DNA from: Caldimonas tepidiphila
Lineage (GTDB): Bacteria; Pseudomonadota; Gammaproteobacteria; Burkholderiales; Burkholderiaceae_C
Length of the DNA stretch: 64,000 bases
NCBI RefSeq assembly: GCF_003569765.1
Contig: NZ_QXMG01000002.1
Location: 1 to 64,000 of the forward strand
Direction: 5' to 3'
The notes under the pieces were generated by a model that worked only from the letters and a program-made list of their open reading frames with translations, was not told the DNA's origin and ran no database searches. A program made the translations under genes and the position numbers. Positions within the stretch are counted from its first letter, which is position 1. Each line of letters opens with the position of its first letter. Of this stretch, positions 9,880 to 19,626 are shown in pieces.

Positions 9880-10446
9880 TCAGCCCTTGGCGGGCTTGCG
9901 CTTCGTCGCGGTCTGCGCCGACGAGGCCTCGGCCTTGTCCTTGGCCTTCTTCGGGCGCCCGGTCTTCAGGGGCGGCACGGCATCGACCGCGCGCAGCAGC
10001 GCGGCGTCGTCCAAGCCCGCCAGCAGCATCAGCCCGGCGCGCAGCAGCTCGCTCTTCTTCACCGAGCGCTCCAGCTTGAGGGCGCGGGCCTTCAGCGCGG
10101 AGATCGTCTCGTACTCGGCGCGGGGAATGGTGAAGCTGTCGCGCACGAGCTTCAGCTTGGCCGGCTTCGCGGGGACCTCGCCCGAGGGCGCGGCCGGCAG
10201 CGCGGCAGCCGCCTTGCGCGGCTTCGCAGGGGGTGTCGCCACCTCGGCCAGGGCCTGCGAGGCGGCCGATGCGACCGGCGTCTTCGCCGTGGCGGCAGGC
10301 TTGCGGGCCGCCGGCTTCCTGCGGGCCAGGGCAGGCGCCGGCGCGGCGAGGGCCTCGAGGGCGACCTCGACCGGCAGGGACTCCGCCGATTCCGGTACGG
10401 CGGGCAGGGGATGGGCTTCGGGGGACGTGACGGAGGCAGCGGGCAT
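9880..10446 (-). CDS. Ribbon-helix-helix-like protein with Ala/Pro/Lys-rich N-terminal half
   Basis: 188 residues, not a characterised protein as far as I recognise. Residues 1 to about 100 are low-complexity Ala/Pro/Lys (histone-H1-like, with KPAARKPAA). The rest looks folded: a strand (VRDSFTIP), a helix (AEYETISALKARALKL) and a second helix (VKKSELLRAGLMLL), which is the order of a ribbon-helix-helix DNA-binding domain, then a basic tail (TGRPKKAKDK). Similar proteins are common in Burkholderiales. The start at 10446 is preferred because the in-frame ATG at 10566 lies upstream of the palindromic promoter region. The basic tails and the palindrome at 10472-10493 suggest a DNA-binding, perhaps self-regulating protein; this is inference. 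Confidence 0.6.
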   Translation of the reverse strand: MPAASVTSPEAHPLPAVPESAESLPVEVALEALAAPAPALARRKPAARKPAATAKTPVASAASQALAEVATPPAKPRKAAAALPAAPSGEVPAKPAKLKLVRDSFTIPRAEYETISALKARALKLERSVKKSELLRAGLMLLAGLDDAALLRAVDAVPPLKTGRPKKAKDKAEASSAQTATKRKPAKG

Positions 10447-10471
10447 GGCGGGACTCGGCAGGAGAAAAGGT

Positions 10472-10493
10472 GTAAACGGTATATATAGTTTAC
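10472..10493 (-). promoter_or_regulatory. Palindromic operator/promoter, GTAAAC-N10-GTTTAC
   Basis: GTAAAC (10472-10477) and GTTTAC (10488-10493) are perfect inverted arms around an AT-only spacer containing TATATATA, an island of AT in GC-rich DNA. It lies 26 bases upstream of the start codon of the RHH-like gene, where an operator overlapping a -10 box would be. The arms also recall half-sites of BirA-type operators, an alternative reading. Confidence 0.5.
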
Positions 10494-10620
10494 GACGGAA
10501 GGCCGGGCTGCGGGAGTCGCGCACGAGCGCGTGTCTTTCCTGCCACGGGCCGCTTGTCCGCACCATGAGAAGGCGGGGCCGGCGTGCAGGTGGGGCCGGC
10601 GCCGGCCGGCCCCGGTGTCC

Positions 10621-11487
10621 TCAGATCCGCTCGAGCACCCGCATCGAGTAGTCCACCGCGCGCACGTCCTTGGTCAGGCGCCCGATCGAGATGCGGTCCA
10701 CGCCGGTGGCGGCGATCTCGCGCACCTGATCGAGCGCGACGCCGCCCGAGACCTCGAGCAGCGCGCGGCCGGCGGTGAGCGCCACCGCCTCGCGCATCTG
10801 CGCCAGCGGGAAGTCGTCGAGCAGGACGCTCGTGGCGCCGGCGTCGAGCGCCTCGCGCAGTTCGTCGAGCGACTCGACCTCGATCTGGATGTCCACGCCC
10901 GCGTCGAGCGCCTGCGCCTGGCGCAGCACCGCGGCGATGCCACCGGCCGCCGCGATGTGGTTCTCCTTGATCAGGATGCCGTGCCACAGCGCCATGCGCT
11001 GGTTGCGGCCGCCGCCGACGCGCACCGCGTACTTCTGCGCCTGGCGCAGGCCCGGCAGCGTCTTGCGGGTGTCGAGGATGGCGCAGCCGCGCGGGTTGGG
11101 CGACGCGCCGGCGATCGCGTCGACGTGGCGGCGCGTGAGCGTCGCGGTGGCGGAGAGCAGCTGCAGGAAGTTCAGCGCCGGGCGCTCGGACGCGAGCAGC
11201 GCGCGCGCCTCGCCCTCGATGAAGCACACCGGCGTGTCGGCGGCCATCAGCGCGCCCTCGTCATAGCGCCAGTCGAGCGACGCCTGGGGGTCGAGCGCCT
11301 TCACGCAGCCCTCGAACCAGTCGCGGCCGGCCAGCACCGCCTCCTCGCGCACCAGCACGCGCGCCTTCACGCGCTGGCCGGCGGGCACCAGCTGCCCGGT
11401 CCAGTCGCAGCGGCCGATGTCCTCCATCAGGGCATCGCGGATGTTGCGCTGGCGCGCTTCTTCGAGGGTTTCGTCGTGGTCAAACAT
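10621..11487 (-). CDS. nadC: Nicotinate-nucleotide pyrophosphorylase (quinolinate phosphoribosyltransferase)
   Basis: 288 residues, typical of NadC (about 280-300). It converts quinolinate and PRPP to nicotinate mononucleotide, CO2 and PPi. Recognisable segments are EDIGRCDWTG (N terminus), the Arg-rich active site around ALNFLQLLSATAT and ILDTRKTLPGLR (about residues 125-150), VRVGGGRNQRMALWHGILIKENH, and the C-terminal phosphate loop LEVSGGVALDQV. The ATG at 11487 is chosen because homology begins at once; longer frames add unlike sequence. It follows nadA by 85 bases on the same strand and is probably co-transcribed with it. Confidence 0.95.
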   Translation of the reverse strand: MFDHDETLEEARQRNIRDALMEDIGRCDWTGQLVPAGQRVKARVLVREEAVLAGRDWFEGCVKALDPQASLDWRYDEGALMAADTPVCFIEGEARALLASERPALNFLQLLSATATLTRRHVDAIAGASPNPRGCAILDTRKTLPGLRQAQKYAVRVGGGRNQRMALWHGILIKENHIAAAGGIAAVLRQAQALDAGVDIQIEVESLDELREALDAGATSVLLDDFPLAQMREAVALTAGRALLEVSGGVALDQVREIAATGVDRISIGRLTKDVRAVDYSMRVLERI

Positions 11488-11572
11488 GGCAGGCGGATCG
11501 GGGTGGGGATGAAAAAAGCCGCCGGACGGGCGCGTCGCGGCGGCTCGGGATTGTGGCGGAAGCGGTGCGGCG

Positions 11573-12685
11573 TCAGGCGGCGCCGATGTTCGGCACGAAG
11601 CCGCCGGCCGGGGCCTTCGTCGTGGCGGCGTTGGCGGCGGTGAAGTCGAGCATGCGCTCGATGCAGCCAAGCGCCTGGCTGCGGACCGGCTCCGGCACGA
11701 AGATCTCGCCCGTGCCCTGCTCGAGGCACTGCACCACGCCCTGCAGCGCGTTCATCGCCATCCACGGGCAGTGCGCGCAGCTCTTGCAGGTGGCGCTGTT
11801 GCCGGCGGTGGGCGCCTCGATCAGCGTCTTGGTCGGCGCGAGCTGGCGCATGCGGTGCAGGATGCCGTTGTCGGTGGCGACGATGAAGGTCTGGTTGGGC
11901 GAATTCACCACCGCGTTGAGCAGCATCGACGTGGAGCCGACCACGTCGGCTTGCGCGACCACGCCCTGCGGCGACTCGGGGTGCACCAGCACCAGCGCCC
12001 CCGGGTGCTCCTTCTTCAGCAGCTCGAGCTCGACGCCCTTGAACTCGTCGTGCACGATGCACTCGCCCTGCCACATCAGCATGTCCGCGCCGGTCTGGTC
12101 CTGGATGTAGCGGCCGAGGTGCCGGTCGGGCGCCCAGAGGATCTTGTGGCCCTGGTCCTTGAGGTGGTTGACGATCTGCAGCGCGCAGGAGCTCGTCACC
12201 ATCCAGTCGGCGCGCGCCTTCACCGCGGCGCTGGTGTTGGCGTAGACGACGACCTTGCGGTCGGGGTGCGCGTCGCAGAAGGCGGCGAACTGGTCGGCCG
12301 GGCAGCCGAGGTCGAGCGAGCAGGTCGCGTCGAGGTCCGGCATCAGCACGCGCTTCTCGGGGCTGAGGATCTTGGCGCTCTCGCCCATGAAGCGCACGCC
12401 GGCCACCACCAGCGTCTGCGCCGGGTGCTTGCGGCCGAAGCGCGCCATCTCGAGCGAGTCGGAGACGAAGCCGCCGGTCTCGAGCGCGAGGTCCTGCAGG
12501 TCGCCGTCCACGTAGTAGTGGGCGACCAGCACGGCCTTGTTGCGCTCGAGCAGCTCGGCGGCGCGCGCCTTCCACTGCTGGCGCTCCAGCGCGCTCAGCG
12601 GCTCGGGCAACTTGGCCCAGGCACGCGCGGTGCAGCTGGCGCCGGAGGCGTCCTGGCGGGTGTAGTCGAATAGGACCTGGCTCAT
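11573..12685 (-). CDS. nadA: Quinolinate synthase A
   Basis: 370 residues, matching the long (E. coli-type) NadA. It condenses iminoaspartate from NadB with dihydroxyacetone phosphate to quinolinate, using an oxygen-sensitive [4Fe-4S] cluster. Visible motifs are [33 protein letters not shown], the Cys-containing [51 protein letters not shown] and the C-terminal cysteine cluster [14 protein letters not shown] that completes the cluster ligands. First gene of a nadA-nadC unit. Confidence 0.95.
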   Translation of the reverse strand: MSQVLFDYTRQDASGASCTARAWAKLPEPLSALERQQWKARAAELLERNKAVLVAHYYVDGDLQDLALETGGFVSDSLEMARFGRKHPAQTLVVAGVRFMGESAKILSPEKRVLMPDLDATCSLDLGCPADQFAAFCDAHPDRKVVVYANTSAAVKARADWMVTSSCALQIVNHLKDQGHKILWAPDRHLGRYIQDQTGADMLMWQGECIVHDEFKGVELELLKKEHPGALVLVHPESPQGVVAQADVVGSTSMLLNAVVNSPNQTFIVATDNGILHRMRQLAPTKTLIEAPTAGNSATCKSCAHCPWMAMNALQGVVQCLEQGTGEIFVPEPVRSQALGCIERMLDFTAANAATTKAPAGGFVPNIGAA

Positions 12686-12861
12686 GGCTTGGAGTGGGGG
12701 GAAGGCGGGCGCCCCGGCGCCCCGGTGTGTCGCCCGGGGATCGGGCGGGGGCCGAAATGGTAGCCCAGGGGCGGGTGGAAGGTGGGCCGACCTCGCGCAA
12801 GTGGGGTCGGCGGTCGGGGCTTCAAGCCCCGGGGGCACGCGGGGCCGTGCGCCCGCGGGCC

Positions 12862-14139
12862 TCAGATCAGCGTCTTCTCGGCCTGGGCGATCGCGTGACG
12901 GGCCAGCGCGAGGTTGCTGTCGGCGCGGTCGAGCACGACGAACAGGAAGAGCTGCGGCTGCCCGCTGAGCGTGCGCAGCACCTGGTGGGCGCAGGACTGC
13001 GTCACCAGCACCTCCTCGATGCCCTCGGTGCCGCGGCCCTCGAGCGTGGCGCGGCGGTGCGCCTTGAGCACCTCGCTGAGCGTGACGGCGGCCTGGTCGA
13101 GGTCGGGCGGGCAGGTGGGCGAGGCGAGCCGGCGACCGAGCACGAGCCCGGTGGTGCTGTCGGCCACCGCGGCGCCGAGCACGCCCCGCATGCCGGTCAG
13201 GGCCTCCAGCGCGCGCAGCATCGTCGGCTGGTCGAGGGGCGCGCGCGGCGCCACGGGCTGGAGCGCGGCAGCCGCACGCGGGGCGAGGCCGGTGCGCGGC
13301 CAGGGCGCCCGGGCGAGCCTCGTGACCGGCGTGCGGCCGTCCGGACCGGCCCCGGTTCCCGTAAGGGCCGGCAGCGAGGGGCGGGACATCAGCTTCATGC
13401 GGTTCCAGCCGCGCAGCACGTGGTTCCACAGCGCCGAGGCGCCGCCGGGACGCTCGGCGCAGACCTCGACGTTCACCGAGGCCGGCCACGGCATCGAGCG
13501 CACGCGCGCCACCGTGGCGGCGTCCGCGGGGTCGAGGACGATGAGCAGGTTGGGGCAGGACCAGTCGCTGCGCTGCACCGCGTCGCGCAGCAGCGCGAGC
13601 ACCTGGTCGACCGCCGCCGCGGCCAGCGGCGCGAGCATCACCACGGACAGGTGGCTGCGGCCCAGCAGCGCCAGCGGGATGCCGGCGGCGCGCAGGCTGG
13701 CGCTGCGCACCTCGACCTGCGCCACCTGCAGCGGCTCGGCGAAGCGGCGCGGCAGCGCGGTGCGCTCGACCACCGCCATCGTGGAGAGGGTGTCCTGGCG
13801 GCGCAGGTAGAGGCGCTCGAGCGGCTCGCCGGACGCGTCCGCCAGCAGCCGCACCAGCTCCTTGGCGCGGTGCCGGCCGAGATCGAACAGTGTGATGCGG
13901 CGTGTCGCGCGCGTGCCGTCCATGCCGGGGCTCGGGCCCAGCAGTTGGCGGCAGACATCGTCGGCGGTGGTGCCGCGCACGATCAGGTCGCGGCTCATCG
14001 GCGTGGTGCGCCGGTGGGCCTTCGACTCGAAGGCGCTGGCAGGGCTCTCGAGCATCACGGTATCGGCGAAGTCCGGGGGGGCCGCGGGCGGCTCGGTCGC
14101 GTGGCGCGGGTGGAGAACGCCCAACAGGGAAGTCAGCAT
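12862..14139 (-). CDS. Uncharacterised protein with C-terminal roadblock/LC7-like domain
   Basis: 425 residues, no catalytic motif recognised. The N-terminal 250 residues read as a compact soluble domain rich in short hydrophobic strands ([32 protein letters not shown]). After an Ala/Pro/Arg linker at about 255-300, residues 305 to 425 resemble a roadblock/LC7 domain: [19 protein letters not shown], then [10 protein letters not shown], and the closing strand/helix [24 protein letters not shown]. Roadblock proteins in bacteria often act with small MglA-type GTPases, but none is adjacent. It is 176 bases upstream of nadA on the same strand; no functional tie to NAD is evident. Codon use looks native. 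Confidence 0.55.
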   Translation of the reverse strand: MLTSLLGVLHPRHATEPPAAPPDFADTVMLESPASAFESKAHRRTTPMSRDLIVRGTTADDVCRQLLGPSPGMDGTRATRRITLFDLGRHRAKELVRLLADASGEPLERLYLRRQDTLSTMAVVERTALPRRFAEPLQVAQVEVRSASLRAAGIPLALLGRSHLSVVMLAPLAAAAVDQVLALLRDAVQRSDWSCPNLLIVLDPADAATVARVRSMPWPASVNVEVCAERPGGASALWNHVLRGWNRMKLMSRPSLPALTGTGAGPDGRTPVTRLARAPWPRTGLAPRAAAALQPVAPRAPLDQPTMLRALEALTGMRGVLGAAVADSTTGLVLGRRLASPTCPPDLDQAAVTLSEVLKAHRRATLEGRGTEGIEEVLVTQSCAHQVLRTLSGQPQLFLFVVLDRADSNLALARHAIAQAEKTLI

Positions 14140-14361
14140 CGGGGAAGCTCCGGTGGCTCGATGGAGGCGGGTCCAGTCTAGGCAGAGGGGAATCGGGCTC
14201 CATCCCCATGTTCGCGCGCCCGAGCCGCCCCCATCCCCTGATCAAGCGGTCCCGGCAGCCCGCGACGGCAGCAGGCCCGGCGGGGCCGCCGCCGCGACCG
14301 TTTCCAGCAAGGCACGCAGGGCTGGCCTACCATCGGGGGCTGCTTGCCTCGAAGGTTTCCC

Positions 14362-15612
14362 GTGACGCATCCCCCCCTGCGCCAAGACCTGCCCACCATC
14401 GGTCTCGTCGGTCTGGCCCATGCCTCCTCGCACTTCTTCCACCTGCTGCTGCCGCCGCTGTTCCCCTGGTTCATCCGCGACTTCGGGCTGAGCTACTCGG
14501 AGCTCGGCCTGCTGGTGACGCTGTTCTTCGCGATCTCGGGCCCCGGGCAGGCGATGTCGGGCTTCCTGGTGGACCGGGTCGGCGCGCGGCCGGTGCTGTT
14601 CGCGGCGATCGGCTGCTTCATCGCCGCGGCGCTCGCCGCCGCCTCCGCGCAGGGCTACGCGGGCCTGATGCTTGCGGCGGCGCTCGCGGGCCTCGGCAAC
14701 GCGCCCTTCCACCCAGTGGACTTCACGATCCTCAACAAGCGCGTGTCGCCGGCGCGGCTCGGCCACGCATACTCGGTGCACGGCATCAGCGGCAACATCG
14801 GCTGGGCCGTCGCGCCGGTGGCGGTGGCCGGGCTCGCGGCGCTGACCGGCTCGTGGCGCCAGGCCTACCTCGCGATGGCCGCGGTGGCGCTGGCGGTGCT
14901 CGCACTGATGGTCTGGCAGCGCGACGCGCTGGACGACCGCGCCGGCCAGCGGGCCCAGGAGCGCGCGGGGGCGGGGCAGGGCGCTGCCGCGTCCGCGCCG
15001 CAGGAGCATGCGCTCGCCTTCCTGAAGCTGCCCTCGGTGTGGCTGTGCTTCTCGTTCTTCTTCTGGTCCACCTGCTCGCTCGCCGCGATCCAGAGCTTCG
15101 CGGGCCCGGCGCTGCAGAGCCTGTACGGGCTGCCGCTGGCCCGCGCGGCACTGGTGGTGACGGGCTTCATGCTGTTCGGCGCGGTTGGCATGGTGATCGG
15201 CGGCTTCCTGGTCGCGCGCGTGCAGCGCCTGGAGCGCATCATCGCCACCTGCCTGGTCGGCTCGGCAGCGCTGCTGGTGCTGGCGGGCATCGGCTGGCTG
15301 CCGGGCTCGGTGGCGCTCGGCGTGGCGATGCTCGCCGGCTTCGGCACCGGCCTCGCCGGGCCCTCGCGCGACATGCTGATCAAGCGCGCCGCGCCGCCGG
15401 GGGCCACCGGGCGGGTCTACGGCACCGTGTACTCGGGGCTGGACCTGGGCTTCGCGTTCGCCGCCCCGGTGTTCGGCGCGCTGCTCGACCGCGGCATCGC
15501 CGACGGGGTGTTCTACGGCTCGGCGCTGGCGCTGATCGCGGCGGTCGCGTCCGCGGGCCTGGTCGGCATCCGCCTGCAGCGCGCGCCGTCGCTGGCGAAG
15601 TCCGCCGCCTGA
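14362..15612 (+). CDS. MFS exporter, fosmidomycin-resistance (Fsr)-like
   Basis: About 416 residues with twelve predicted membrane segments and the MFS signature after TM2 (GFLVDRVGARPVLF, about residues 60-73). Helix 1 carries GLAHASSHFFHLLLPPLFPW, which, with the NAPFHPVDFTILN segment near residue 118, is characteristic of Fsr-like transporters. Fsr exports fosmidomycin in E. coli; the substrate here is unknown. I place the start at the GTG at 14362, behind GAAGG; a TTG at 14344 is also in frame. It converges on the B12 operon with a 22-base gap and stands alone. Confidence 0.75.
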   Translation: MTHPPLRQDLPTIGLVGLAHASSHFFHLLLPPLFPWFIRDFGLSYSELGLLVTLFFAISGPGQAMSGFLVDRVGARPVLFAAIGCFIAAALAAASAQGYAGLMLAAALAGLGNAPFHPVDFTILNKRVSPARLGHAYSVHGISGNIGWAVAPVAVAGLAALTGSWRQAYLAMAAVALAVLALMVWQRDALDDRAGQRAQERAGAGQGAAASAPQEHALAFLKLPSVWLCFSFFFWSTCSLAAIQSFAGPALQSLYGLPLARAALVVTGFMLFGAVGMVIGGFLVARVQRLERIIATCLVGSAALLVLAGIGWLPGSVALGVAMLAGFGTGLAGPSRDMLIKRAAPPGATGRVYGTVYSGLDLGFAFAAPVFGALLDRGIADGVFYGSALALIAAVASAGLVGIRLQRAPSLAKSAA

Positions 15613-15634
15613 ACGACGCGGCGGGGCGCCTGCT

Positions 15635-16276
15635 TCAGGATCGGGTCGCGCCGGACGTCGGCCCGTCCAGGCGCGTCAGGCGGGCGTGCGCCGGGGGCGC
15701 CGGCCAGCGATTCGCCTGCGGCGTCCTGCCTGCCGCGTGGTCCGCGCCCGTCAACCAGCGCAGTGCGTTGATCCAGCCGCCATGGCCGATCACGAGGCGG
15801 GGGCCGGGCGGTGCCGCCACGACGAAGCCCTCGACTCGCGCGAGCAGCCGCGCCAGCGACTCGCCGCCGCCGACCGCGTGATGCAGGAAATCGGCATCCC
15901 AGCCGGCGAAGTCCGCAGCGCCGATCGTCGCCCAGGCGCGGCCGTCCCAGGCACCGAAATCCATCTCGGCCAAGCTTTCATCAACATACAGGGTCCATCC
16001 CCAGCGGCGTAGCCACAGGCCGACCTCGCGACAGCGGCGCAGCGGGGAGGTCCAGACCTCGCGCGGCAGGCCGTGGCGGCGTGCGGCGCGGCGGATGCGG
16101 TGCGCGAGGCGCTTGGCGCGGCGGCGGTCCACCGCGAGGTCGGTGCGCCCGATGCAGCGGCCCGCGGCCCCCTCGGCGCGCGGGTGGCGCCAGATCCAGA
16201 ATTCCGTGCCCCCGGCCGGCGTGCCGCCGCTCGCGCCGGCGCCTGCGGCGGGACGGGCCTGCTTCGCTTCAGCCAC
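15635..16276 (-). CDS. cobC: Alpha-ribazole phosphatase / histidine phosphatase family
   Basis: 213 residues. The phosphohistidine motif is WRHPRAEG (about residues 28-35; RHP rather than the usual RHG, as in several Burkholderiales homologues), followed by RCIGRTDL, SPLRRCRE, EMDFGAWDGR and the second catalytic His in VIGHGGWINALRW. In B12 synthesis it dephosphorylates alpha-ribazole-5'-phosphate or adenosylcobalamin-5'-phosphate. It is the last gene of the operon and its start overlaps the end of cobS by 8 bases. The segment at 15977-15994 contains an odd AT-rich codon run shared with two other loci (see findings). Confidence 0.8.
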   Translation of the reverse strand: MAEAKQARPAAGAGASGGTPAGGTEFWIWRHPRAEGAAGRCIGRTDLAVDRRRAKRLAHRIRRAARRHGLPREVWTSPLRRCREVGLWLRRWGWTLYVDESLAEMDFGAWDGRAWATIGAADFAGWDADFLHHAVGGGESLARLLARVEGFVVAAPPGPRLVIGHGGWINALRWLTGADHAAGRTPQANRWPAPPAHARLTRLDGPTSGATRS

Positions 16277-17105
16277 CCTGCGTCGCCCCCACCACCGCGA
16301 GCCAGCCGAGGTAGGCCGCGATCTCGCTGAGCTGCTGCGCGGCGCCGAGCGTGTCGCCGGTGTAGCCGCCGAGCCGGCGGCGGTACCAGCCCGCGCACCA
16401 CGCGCCCGCCAGCAGCGTCCCGGCGGCGGCTGCCGCCATCGGCGCGAGCAGCGCGCCGCCGCCCCAGGCCCGCAGCGCCAGCGCGATCAGCGCGACCCAG
16501 CCGAGGCAGGCGATCCAGCCCGCGCCCGAGACCTGCTGCGCCATCGGCTTGGCCTTCGCGTGCTCGGCGTCGCCGGCATAGGGCAGCAGCCGCAGCAGCG
16601 CGACCGGCACCGCGCGCGACGCGGCATGCGCGAACAGCAGCGCCGGCACCACCGCGGCCGCGCCCTGCGCGACCGCGAGGCCGTGCAGCGCCGCGGCCTT
16701 GCAGCCGAGCGCGCCGACGAGGCCGAGCGCGCCGTAGCTGCCGAGCCGCGAGTCCTTCATGATCAGCAGGGCCTTCTCGCGCGACACCGCGCCGCCGAGC
16801 CCGTCGCAGGTGTCGGCGAGCCCGTCCTCGTGGAAGCCGCCGGTGAGCCAGACGCCGGCCGCGATCGCGAGCACAACCGCGACCGCCGGCGGCCACAGCA
16901 GCTGCGCGGCGGCGAACACCGCGGCCGACCACGCGCCCACCAGCAGGCCGACGGCCGGGTAGTGGCGCGCGCTCGCGTTCATCGCGGCGGGCGACCAGCC
17001 GACCCAGGCCGGCACCGGCACGCGGGTGAAGAACTGCAGCGCCAGCAGCGCCAGGCGCAGCTCGCGCAGCGGCGCCGGGCTGTGCATCGGGTCGCTCGCG
17101 GCCAT
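16269..17105 (-). CDS. cobS: Adenosylcobinamide-GDP ribazoletransferase (cobalamin synthase)
   Basis: 278 residues with several hydrophobic helices. It joins adenosylcobinamide-GDP and alpha-ribazole (phosphate) at the inner membrane, the last assembly step. The acidic signature GGFHEDGLADTCDGLGG (about 90-106) and KDSRLGSYGALG (about 118-129) are diagnostic, as is the C-terminal GGYTGDTLGA. It starts 5 bases after the cobT stop and overlaps cobC by 8 bases, so expression is coupled. An ATG six codons downstream is an alternative start. Confidence 0.93.
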   Translation of the reverse strand: MAASDPMHSPAPLRELRLALLALQFFTRVPVPAWVGWSPAAMNASARHYPAVGLLVGAWSAAVFAAAQLLWPPAVAVVLAIAAGVWLTGGFHEDGLADTCDGLGGAVSREKALLIMKDSRLGSYGALGLVGALGCKAAALHGLAVAQGAAAVVPALLFAHAASRAVPVALLRLLPYAGDAEHAKAKPMAQQVSGAGWIACLGWVALIALALRAWGGGALLAPMAAAAAGTLLAGAWCAGWYRRRLGGYTGDTLGAAQQLSEIAAYLGWLAVVGATQGG

Positions 17106-17110
17106 CGCGC

Positions 17111-18175
17111 TCAGCCTTCGCGGTCGGAGACGCCGGCGGACTCGAAGCTCGCCATTTCTTCCAGCAGCCGTGCCGCCGAGTCGACCAGCGGCCACGCCAG
17201 CGCCGCGCCAGAGCCCTCGCCCAGGCGCAGGCCGAGCTCGAGCAGCGGCACGCCGCCGAGCGCCTCGAGCAGCCGCGCATGGCCGGACTCGCCCGAGCGG
17301 TGCGACCAGACGCAGTAGTCGCGCACCGCGGGCGCGAGCGCCTGCGCCACCAGCACCGCGGCGCTGGTGATGAAGCCGTCGACGACGACGACGCGGCGCT
17401 CGTGCGCGGCCTGCAGCACGGCGCCGGCCATCATCGCGATCTCGAAGCCGCCGAGCGCGGCGAGCGCGTCGAGCGGCGCGGTGGCCTGCGCGTGCAGCCG
17501 CAGCGCCTCGTCCAGCACCGCGGTCTTGCGCGCCACGCCTGCGTCGTCGAGCCCGGTGCCGCGGCCGGTGCACTGCGCGATCGGCAGGCCGGTCAGCCGC
17601 GCCATCAGCAGCGAGGCGCTCGAGGTGTTGGCGATGCCCATCTCGCCGAGCAGCAGCGCATTGCCGGGGCGCTCGCGCACCAGCTCGCGGCCGGCGAGCA
17701 GGGCCTGGGCGCACTGAGCGGCCGTCATCGCCGGCTCGCTCGCCGCGTCGCGGGTGCCGGGCGCGACCTTGCGGATCACGAGTCCCGGGCGCGGCGCGAA
17801 CTCGTGCGCGACGCCGGCATCGACCACCGCAAGCGCGAGGCCGTGCTGGCGCGCGAGCACGCTCACCGCGGCGCCGCCGGCCAGCATGTTCTCGACCATC
17901 TGCCAGGTCACGTCCTGCGGGTAGGCCGATACGCCGCGCGCGGCGAGGCCGTGGTCGCCGGCGAACACCAGCAGCTGCGGCTCGCGCAGCGCCGGCGCCT
18001 CGCTGCCCTGGATCAGGCCGAGCTGCAGCGCGAGGGTTTCGAGCCGGCCGAGCGCGCCGAGCGGTTTCGTCTTGCGGTCGAGGCGGTGCTGCAGGCGCTG
18101 CGCGAGCGCGGCGTCGGCAGTGGGGACGACGTTCGGCACCAGGTCGGACAGGGGGATCGGGGCGGTCGGGTTCAT
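17111..18175 (-). CDS. cobT: Nicotinate-nucleotide-dimethylbenzimidazole phosphoribosyltransferase
   Basis: 354 residues, as in Salmonella CobT. It makes alpha-ribazole-5'-phosphate from nicotinate mononucleotide and dimethylbenzimidazole, the base supplied by BluB encoded upstream in the same operon. Visible motifs: [60 protein letters not shown] and [12 protein letters not shown], which includes the catalytic Glu. It overlaps cobQ by 4 bases (ATGA). Confidence 0.95.
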   Translation of the reverse strand: MNPTAPIPLSDLVPNVVPTADAALAQRLQHRLDRKTKPLGALGRLETLALQLGLIQGSEAPALREPQLLVFAGDHGLAARGVSAYPQDVTWQMVENMLAGGAAVSVLARQHGLALAVVDAGVAHEFAPRPGLVIRKVAPGTRDAASEPAMTAAQCAQALLAGRELVRERPGNALLLGEMGIANTSSASLLMARLTGLPIAQCTGRGTGLDDAGVARKTAVLDEALRLHAQATAPLDALAALGGFEIAMMAGAVLQAAHERRVVVVDGFITSAAVLVAQALAPAVRDYCVWSHRSGESGHARLLEALGGVPLLELGLRLGEGSGAALAWPLVDSAARLLEEMASFESAGVSDREG

Positions 18176-19626
18176 CGGGGCTCCAGGAGGTTCATCAGCG
18201 TGCCGGGGGTGAAACAGGCGTCGAGCTCGTCGGCGAGGCGCTCGAACACGTCGTCGAGCGTCGGCGCGTCGCGGCCGAACAGCGCGCGCAGCACCGCGGC
18301 GTTCTCGAACAGGCCGTGCACGTAGAGGGCCAGCACGCTGCCGCGCTGCCAGCCGAGGCCCCCCGGCAGCGCCTCGGCGGTGTCGCATGCGCCGGCCGCC
18401 GCGACGGCGGTGTGCCCGTGGCGGATCTCGTAGCCCGACAGCTCGCAGCCCGACAGCGCCGCCCAGGGGCCGTGCAGCGACTCGAAGCGGGTGCGGGCCG
18501 CGCGCACCGTCTTGCGCGCCGCGAACTCCGTGCGCAGCGGCAGCACGCCGAGCCCGGCGGTGCGGCCGGCCGCGCCGCCTTCGACGCCGAGCGGGTCGTC
18601 CACCGCCTCGCCGAGCATCTGCAGCCCGCCGCAGACCGCGAGCAGCGGTCGCTGCGCGGCGGCGTGCGCGCGGACCGCCGCGTCGAGGCCGCGCTCGCGC
18701 AGCCAGGCGAGGTCGGCGCGGGTGTGCTTGCTGCCCGGTAGGATCAGCCAGTCGGCCGCCTGCACCGCGGCGGCGTCGCGCGCCCATGAGAGGCGCACGC
18801 CGGGCAGGTTGCGCAGCGGCTCGAACTCGTCGAGGTTGCTGACGTGCGGATAGGCGAGCACCGCGACGCGCAGGCCCTCGCCGCGTGGCGCGCCGTCGAA
18901 CACGCCGTCCTCCTCAGGCAGGCCGTGGCCGCGGCGCATCGGCAGCACCGCGACGGTCGGCACGCCCGTCAGTTCCTCGAGCCGCTGCGGCGCCGGCGCG
19001 AGCAGCCGCGCGTCGCCGCGGAACTTGTTGAGCACGAAGCCGCGCAACTGCGTGCGCACCTGGGCGTCCATCAGCGCATGCGTGCCGTAGAGGTGCGCGA
19101 AGGCGCCGCCGCGGTCGATGTCGGTGACGAGCAGGCAGGCGGCCTCGGCGACGATGGCGGTGCGGGTGTTGACGTAGTCGCTCGCCGCGAGGTTGATCTC
19201 GGCGGGCGAGCCCGCGCCCTCGATCACCACCACCTCGTTTTCCGCCCGCAGCGCCCGCAGCGCGGCCTCGGCCGCCGGCCACAGCCGCGCGCTGCGCTCG
19301 CGCCACGGCAGCGCCGACAGCGCGGCGTCCACCTCGCCCATCAGCACCACCTGGCTGCGCGTGTCGGCCTCGGGTTTCAGCAGCACCGGGTTCATGCGCA
19401 CGTCGGGCGCGACGCCGGCGGCGAGCGCCTGGAAGTACTGCGCGGCGCCGATCTCGCCGGCGCCGCTCAAGCCGGCGACGACGCGCGCGTTGTTGCTCAT
19501 GTTCTGCGCCTTGTAGGGCGCGACGCGCAGCCCCTGGCGCGCGTACCAGCGGCACAGCGCGGTCGCGAGGAAGCTCTTCCCCGCGCCGCTGGTGGTGCCG
19601 AGCACCATCACGCAGCGAGCCGTCAT
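18172..19626 (-). CDS. cobQ: Cobyric acid synthase (glutamine-hydrolysing)
   Basis: 484 residues. The N-terminal dethiobiotin-synthetase-like ATPase has the P-loop GTTSGAGKS (about 9-17) and [12 protein letters not shown]; the C-terminal class I glutamine amidotransferase-like domain has the nucleophile in [11 protein letters not shown] (about 330) and a late His in YEIRHGHT. It amidates carboxylates b, d, e and g of adenosylcobyrinic a,c-diamide. It overlaps both neighbours by 4 bases. Confidence 0.95.
   Translation of the reverse strand: MTARCVMVLGTTSGAGKSFLATALCRWYARQGLRVAPYKAQNMSNNARVVAGLSGAGEIGAAQYFQALAAGVAPDVRMNPVLLKPEADTRSQVVLMGEVDAALSALPWRERSARLWPAAEAALRALRAENEVVVIEGAGSPAEINLAASDYVNTRTAIVAEAACLLVTDIDRGGAFAHLYGTHALMDAQVRTQLRGFVLNKFRGDARLLAPAPQRLEELTGVPTVAVLPMRRGHGLPEEDGVFDGAPRGEGLRVAVLAYPHVSNLDEFEPLRNLPGVRLSWARDAAAVQAADWLILPGSKHTRADLAWLRERGLDAAVRAHAAAQRPLLAVCGGLQMLGEAVDDPLGVEGGAAGRTAGLGVLPLRTEFAARKTVRAARTRFESLHGPWAALSGCELSGYEIRHGHTAVAAAGACDTAEALPGGLGWQRGSVLALYVHGLFENAAVLRALFGRDAPTLDDVFERLADELDACFTPGTLMNLLEPR

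Noticed and set aside
8099-10651. An 850-codon forward open frame opposite ppx and the RHH-like gene
   Set aside because: Low-complexity Arg/Ala/Gly translation spanning two real genes and their promoters; it arises from codon bias.
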